A stretch of DNA of 7,090 bases from Bacteroidales bacterium Bact_23 (GTDB taxonomy: Bacteria > Bacteroidota > Bacteroidia > Bacteroidales > Lentimicrobiaceae). Location of the stretch: positions 1-7,090 of the forward strand of contig LUZO01000026.1 in NCBI GenBank assembly GCA_001603685.1, read 5' to 3'. The notes under the pieces are model-generated. The model was not told where the DNA came from and ran no database searches. It saw only the letters and a list, made by a program, of their open reading frames with translations. A program made the translations under genes and the position numbers. Shown in pieces: positions 6,418 through 7,090 of this stretch; positions within the stretch are counted from its first letter, which is position 1, and each line of letters begins with the position of its first letter.

Positions 6418-6454
6418 GAGGTCGGAAGTCAGAGGTCAGAAGTCAGAAGTCGGA
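6418..6454. repeat. Heptamer array (RGTCRGA), right copy
   Basis: Five contiguous units: ggtcgga (6420-6426), agtcaga, ggtcaga, agtcaga, agtcgga (6448-6454). The first 30 bases (6418-6447) are identical to 974-1003 in the same orientation. The array stands about 50 bases beyond the transporter promoter. Confidence 0.85.
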
Positions 6455-6463
6455 TTCCTCCGA

Positions 6464-6538
6464 TGCCTGAGGCTCTTACTGGTGCCTGAGGCTCTCGAAG
6501 GCACCGGAGCACCCAAGTCGAAACCCTCGAAGGCACCG
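6464..6538. repeat. Interleaved short direct and inverted repeats
   Basis: TGCCTGAGGCTCT occurs twice (6464-6476 and 6483-6495), and CTCGAAGGCACCG occurs twice (6494-6506 and 6526-6538). GGTGCCT (6481-6487) can pair with AGGCACC (6499-6505). No open frame of note runs through it. Confidence 0.7.
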
Positions 6539-6551
6539 TTGCATGAGACCA

Positions 6552-6579
6552 TCCGCCACTGTGGAGTTCCGGCAGGCAA
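6552..6579. repeat. Degraded copy of the left-spacer hairpin unit
   Basis: TCCGCCACTGTGGAG followed by ttccggcaggcaa aligns with TCCGCCACGGCGGAG followed by tgccgtcaggca at 1026-1052 without large gaps. Several stem bases have changed, so pairing is weakened. It is a second, decayed copy of the composite palindrome-hairpin unit on the other side of the gene block. Confidence 0.5.
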
Positions 6580-6638
6580 CCACCCCTTTTCTAGTATTAT
6601 CTACATATTTTCAACGAGTCCTCTCTTTTAACTTTTCT

Positions 6639-6676
6639 GTACTTTTGGCTTGATCCAAAAGTACCAAAAGATCAAG
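6639..6676. repeat. Interleaved inverted repeats with H-type pseudoknot topology
   Basis: GTACTTTTGG (6639-6648) is complementary to CCAAAAGTAC (6655-6664), a 10-bp hairpin with the loop cttgat. The bases CTTGATC (6649-6655), mostly that loop, are in turn complementary to GATCAAG (6670-6676). The two stems interleave, so either two competing hairpins or an H-type pseudoknot can form. CCAAAAG also occurs twice as a direct repeat (6655-6661, 6664-6670). I recall similar motifs as frequent interspersed repeats in Bacteroidales intergenic regions, but cannot check this here. Confidence 0.6.
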
Positions 6677-6680
6677 GCTG

Positions 6681-6853
6681 TCTGAAAATGGCTAAAAACA
6701 GACGAGCGGTTTTGGCTATGAAGAAACGAGGTTGATACATCCTCCCTCTGCCTTACGCGTATGTACTTCAGTCGCCACCCAAAGCCAGGCGCAAAAAGCA
6801 GGCGTTTCTTCTCCTCGTTTTTTGCTGCCTGTTTTTTTTACGCCATTTTCAGA
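6681..6853. repeat. 173-base imperfect palindrome (MITE-like or structured RNA)
   Basis: TCTGAAAATGGC (6681-6692) and GCCATTTTCAGA (6842-6853) are a perfect 12-base terminal inverted repeat. It extends to 17 bases with two mismatches (6676-6692 / 6842-6858). Nested inside are aaaaacag (6694-6701) with ctgttttt (6829-6836), and gaagaaacg (6720-6728) with cgtttcttc (6803-6811). aaacgagg (6724-6731) can alternatively pair with cctcgttt (6813-6820). There is no open frame for a transposase and no clear target-site duplication. It could be a non-autonomous element, a REP-like interspersed repeat or a transcribed structured RNA. Confidence 0.55.
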
Positions 6854-6934
6854 ATGCCCCATTAAATAGTGGAGGATGGCTGTGGAATCATATAATTCTT
6901 TTCGTGCTAACCTTTTTAATCAGCAAACGATAAT

Positions 6935-6952
6935 GTCGCTCCTACGGAGCTT
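6935..6952. repeat. GTCGCTCC-TAC-GGAGC hairpin (REP-like)
   Basis: GCTCC (6938-6942) pairs with GGAGC (6946-6950) around TAC. The motif GTCGCTCCTACGGAGCTT is one I recall as widely repeated in Bacteroidota intergenic DNA. A near-complementary AGGGGCGAC stands at 7078-7086 and may be the other arm of a larger unit cut by the window edge. Confidence 0.5.
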
Positions 6953-6973
6953 GACTTTCTGACGGTTTCTTTT

Positions 6974-7001
6974 AAATCGGAAATCAGAAATCGAAAATCG
7001 G
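6974..7001. repeat. Heptamer array (AAATCRG)
   Basis: Four contiguous 7-base units: aaatcgg, aaatcag, aaatcga, aaatcgg. Period and general form (purines, then TC, then purines) resemble the RGTCRGA arrays at 976-1017 and 6420-6454. Confidence 0.75.
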
Positions 7002-7090
7002 ATCCGCTGTGGTGCAAGAAAATAGTGGAATCAGGATTCGGAAATTTGTAATTTTCTTATCAACGGATAAAATCACCAGGGGCGACGCAT

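Larger units (their letters stand above)
6455..7090. other. Gene-free right flank
   Basis: I find no supportable gene in this stretch on either strand. It is made of repeat and inverted-repeat elements listed separately. The sequence between 6580 and 6638 is AT-rich with nothing recognisable. The last 40 bases run into what may be another repeat that continues past the window. Confidence 0.6.

Noticed and set aside
6681..6853. Insertion sequence
   Set aside because: Terminal inverted repeats are present, but there is no transposase frame and no evident target duplication, so it is listed only as a palindromic repeat.

Overview
The window looks like a piece of a Bacteroidota chromosome, probably from an uncultured Bacteroidales/Marinilabiliales-type organism. 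The reasons are TAnnTTTG-type -7 promoter elements, the absence of Shine-Dalgarno sequences before the starts, GC-moderate genes separated by AT-rich spacers, and the heptameric and hairpin repeats I associate with that phylum. This placement is inference; there is no rRNA or other marker gene.

Left end (1-313): a degraded C-terminal scrap of a type IIG/Eco57I-like restriction-methylation protein (about 69-200), then AT-rich spacer. At 314-799 (+) lies a small helical protein of unknown function. The 432-base gap between the convergent genes (800-1231) has no gene. It is filled with period-7 direct-repeat arrays, TCCGCC...GGCGGA palindromes and a chain of small hairpins whose stems covary around a constant loop and tail.

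Centre (1232-6321), three genes, all on the minus strand and read right to left: an OPT-family oligopeptide transporter (6321-4330), peptidase T (pepT, 4225-3002), and a radical SAM protein (2917-1232). In the last, an Elp3/COG1243-like radical SAM half is joined to a C-terminal domain that I recognise as DUF6873 (guanidino-modifying-enzyme-like fold). The transporter and PepT make a coherent peptide-uptake and tripeptide-cleavage pair. Each has its own TACATTTG promoter element, identical between the two. The radical SAM-DUF6873 fusion is the most interesting protein here. Its last residues and stop codon are written in a heptamer array, so the repeat has apparently replaced the natural 3' end.

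Right end (6322-7090): no gene beyond the transporter promoter. It holds a heptamer array sharing a perfect 30-base direct repeat with the left spacer, a degraded copy of a left-spacer hairpin unit, a 38-base inverted-repeat motif with H-type pseudoknot topology, a roughly 173-base imperfect palindrome (MITE-like or structured RNA), and a GTCGCTCC/GGAGC hairpin near the window edge. The three-gene block is thus bracketed by the same repeat families in the same orientation.
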